Program-made: the position numbers and the translations under genes | The notes under the pieces: model-generated | Database searches by the model: none | What the model saw: only the letters and a program-made list of their open reading frames with translations | What the model was told of the DNA's origin: nothing | Shown here: in pieces, positions 5,875-6,752 of the stretch | Position numbering within the stretch: the stretch's first letter is position 1 | How the letters are laid out: the number at the start of each line of letters is the position of its first letter | Assembly (NCBI GenBank): GCA_903919165.1 | Contig: CAIXHJ010000213.1 | Location: 1 to 6,752, forward strand | Length of the DNA stretch: 6,752 nt | Direction of reading: 5' to 3' | Source of the DNA: an uncultured Holophagaceae bacterium | GTDB taxonomy: Bacteria > Acidobacteriota > Holophagae > Holophagales > Holophagaceae

Positions 5875-6330
5875 ATGATGGATGAGATGCGTTCCTTCAG
5901 CCTAGCAAATCCGCTGTTCGCGATCACCCTCAGTGTGATGGTCGTCCAGTGCGGGCGGAAGGGCGACCCCGTCCCTCGGCCTCGCGCAGCCGCCCAGGCC
6001 ATGGATGTTCGCCTCGATGGTCTGCGGAAGCTACGGATGGTGCTGCCTTTGGCGGACGCCAAGGGGAATTCCCTCGTGGGAATCGAGATCGTGCGGGTCA
6101 TCTACCTGCCCCTGGGAATAACCAAGCCCACACCAGAGGAAGTCTTCAGTCGCGGCGAAGTGGTGCTGGAAAGGCGGCGTCCCGACCTGCCTGGGCCGGG
6201 AAAGACCTTCATCATGGACCTGGGGACTCTCCAGCGCTCACAAGGCTGGATCGTGGTCGTAGCGGTGCGCCTGGGGAATGTGGCCGGGCGTCCCAGTGAG
6301 GTGCTCCCATGGATGGATCCGGCCCTCTGA
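5875..6330 (+). CDS. Small lipoprotein with a single fibronectin type III-like domain
   Basis: Predicted lipoprotein of about 151 residues and unknown function. Seen: a short N-terminus, a hydrophobic segment (LANPLFAITLSVMVV), then a cysteine followed by GRKGDPVPRPR. This 'CG-K-G-P-P' style is common just after the lipidated cysteine of small proline-rich lipoproteins. The rest has the rhythm of one FN3 domain: VRLDGLRKLRMVLPLADAKG, VGIEIVRVIYLP, an acidic and basic middle, then FIMDLG, WIVVVAVRLGNVAGRPSEV. Gln rather than Gly/Ala/Ser precedes the cysteine, so lipidation is likely but not sure. In-frame ATGs at 5875, 5878 and 5887 are all possible and none has a strong ribosome binding site; I list the first. 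It is divergent from the biotin carboxylase gene by 21 bp and converges with coaBC, whose stop is 14 bp away. It is the only plus-strand gene seen. Confidence 0.75.
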   Translation: MMDEMRSFSLANPLFAITLSVMVVQCGRKGDPVPRPRAAAQAMDVRLDGLRKLRMVLPLADAKGNSLVGIEIVRVIYLPLGITKPTPEEVFSRGEVVLERRRPDLPGPGKTFIMDLGTLQRSQGWIVVVAVRLGNVAGRPSEVLPWMDPAL

Positions 6331-6344
6331 TGTGGGGGCTATCC

Positions 6345-6752
6345 TCACCCTAAGTTGGGCCTAGCCTCCAGCTGTTGCGCCCACCACTGCACCACAGTCC
6401 GGGCCAGCTGATCCTTCGACAACGGCCCAAAGGGCGGGTGGGACCCCTGAGCGGTGACAGGCGTGAGCGTATTGGCCTGGGCTCCGAAGCCTCGGCCATC
6501 CTGAACGTCATTCACCAGCACAGCGTCCAGCCCCTTGTTCTTCAGTTTGGTCAGAGCATGTTCCAGGTGGTTCTCGCTTTCGGCGGCGAACCCGAGAACC
6601 CACTGGTCGGAACGCCGCGAGGCGGAAAGCCGCGCCAGGATGTCGGGCGTTCGCACAAGTACTAGTGTTTCAGGCCCATCGCCCTTCTTCACCTTCTCGG
6701 AGGATGGGCATTCCGGCTTCTGATCGGCCACGGCGGCGGCGGCCACCAGGCC
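6345..6752 (-). CDS. coaBC: CoaBC, C-terminal part of the phosphopantothenate--cysteine ligase domain, cut by the right window edge
   Basis: The bifunctional CoaBC makes 4'-phosphopantetheine for coenzyme A in the cytoplasm: the CoaB domain joins cysteine to phosphopantothenate and the CoaC domain decarboxylates the product. Only the last 135 residues, from the CoaB domain, are here. Seen: VAAAAVADQKPE (the family's AAVAD loop), EKVKKGDG, LVRTPDILARL, the strand VLGFAAESEN, the segment KLKNKGLDAVLVNDV, and GFGAQANTLTPVT near the nucleotide-binding site. It ends in QWWAQQLEARPNLG and TGA at 6345. The frame is open to the window edge, so the start and the CoaC domain lie to the right. A separate CoaB gene without the CoaC part cannot be excluded from this fragment. 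No clear terminator is visible in the 14 bp before the convergent lipoprotein gene. Confidence 0.92.
   Translation of the reverse strand, partial: GLVAAAAVADQKPECPSSEKVKKGDGPETLVLVRTPDILARLSASRRSDQWVLGFAAESENHLEHALTKLKNKGLDAVLVNDVQDGRGFGAQANTLTPVTAQGSHPPFGPLSKDQLARTVVQWWAQQLEARPNLG

Noticed and set aside
6320..6362. Possible bidirectional terminator between the lipoprotein and coaBC genes
   Set aside because: The best pairing (GTGAGG with CCCCAC) has a mismatch and no T-run on either strand, so I do not list it as a terminator.

Overview
This is a GC-rich window, dense in genes, from a Gram-negative chromosome. It carries housekeeping and envelope functions: isoleucyl-tRNA synthetase, an MscL channel, an OmpA-type outer-membrane protein, a biotin carboxylase with a separate biotin carrier protein, a small FN3-like lipoprotein and the tail of CoaBC. 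The OmpA barrel, peptidoglycan-binding domain and lipoprotein imply a diderm cell. Proline-rich OmpA-type proteins with a signal peptide ending in 'LSAQ', an IleRS with an extra four-cysteine cluster, and a split acyl-CoA carboxylase alpha subunit would suit an Acidobacteriota/Holophagae (Geothrix-like) or deltaproteobacterial-type genome. That placement is an impression, not a search result.

Layout: every gene except the lipoprotein is on the minus strand. From the left edge, 1-1956 is the N-terminal two thirds of ileS. A 129-bp gap (1957-2085) follows, with a hairpin in the ileS leader and the probable mscL terminator. mscL is at 2086-2475. A terminator-like hairpin (2489-2517) fills most of the 55-bp gap to the ompA-like gene (2531-3652). 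Next comes a comparatively AT-rich 164-bp gap (3653-3816), which should hold the ompA promoter. The biotin carrier gene (3817-4341) and the biotin carboxylase gene (4360-5853) form a two-gene operon. Twenty-one bases beyond the carboxylase start, the FN3-like lipoprotein gene (5875-6330) runs the other way on the plus strand. It converges with the 3' end of coaBC (6345-6752), which runs off the right edge.

How the genes fit together: the carboxylase and carrier proteins are two halves of one biotin-dependent acyl-CoA carboxylase alpha subunit. The carboxyltransferase is not in the window. The other neighbours look like independent units: translation, osmotic protection, cell-wall anchoring and CoA synthesis. 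The CoA made via CoaBC links to the carboxylase only in a general metabolic sense.

I found no mobile element, CRISPR array, tRNA, rRNA, phage gene or defence-like cluster, and no clearly new multi-gene system. The points most worth a second look are: the in-frame amber codon separating the two carboxylase halves; loss of the peptidoglycan-binding aspartate in the OmpA-like protein; the hairpin pressed against the mscL ribosome binding site; and the four-cysteine tail on MscL.
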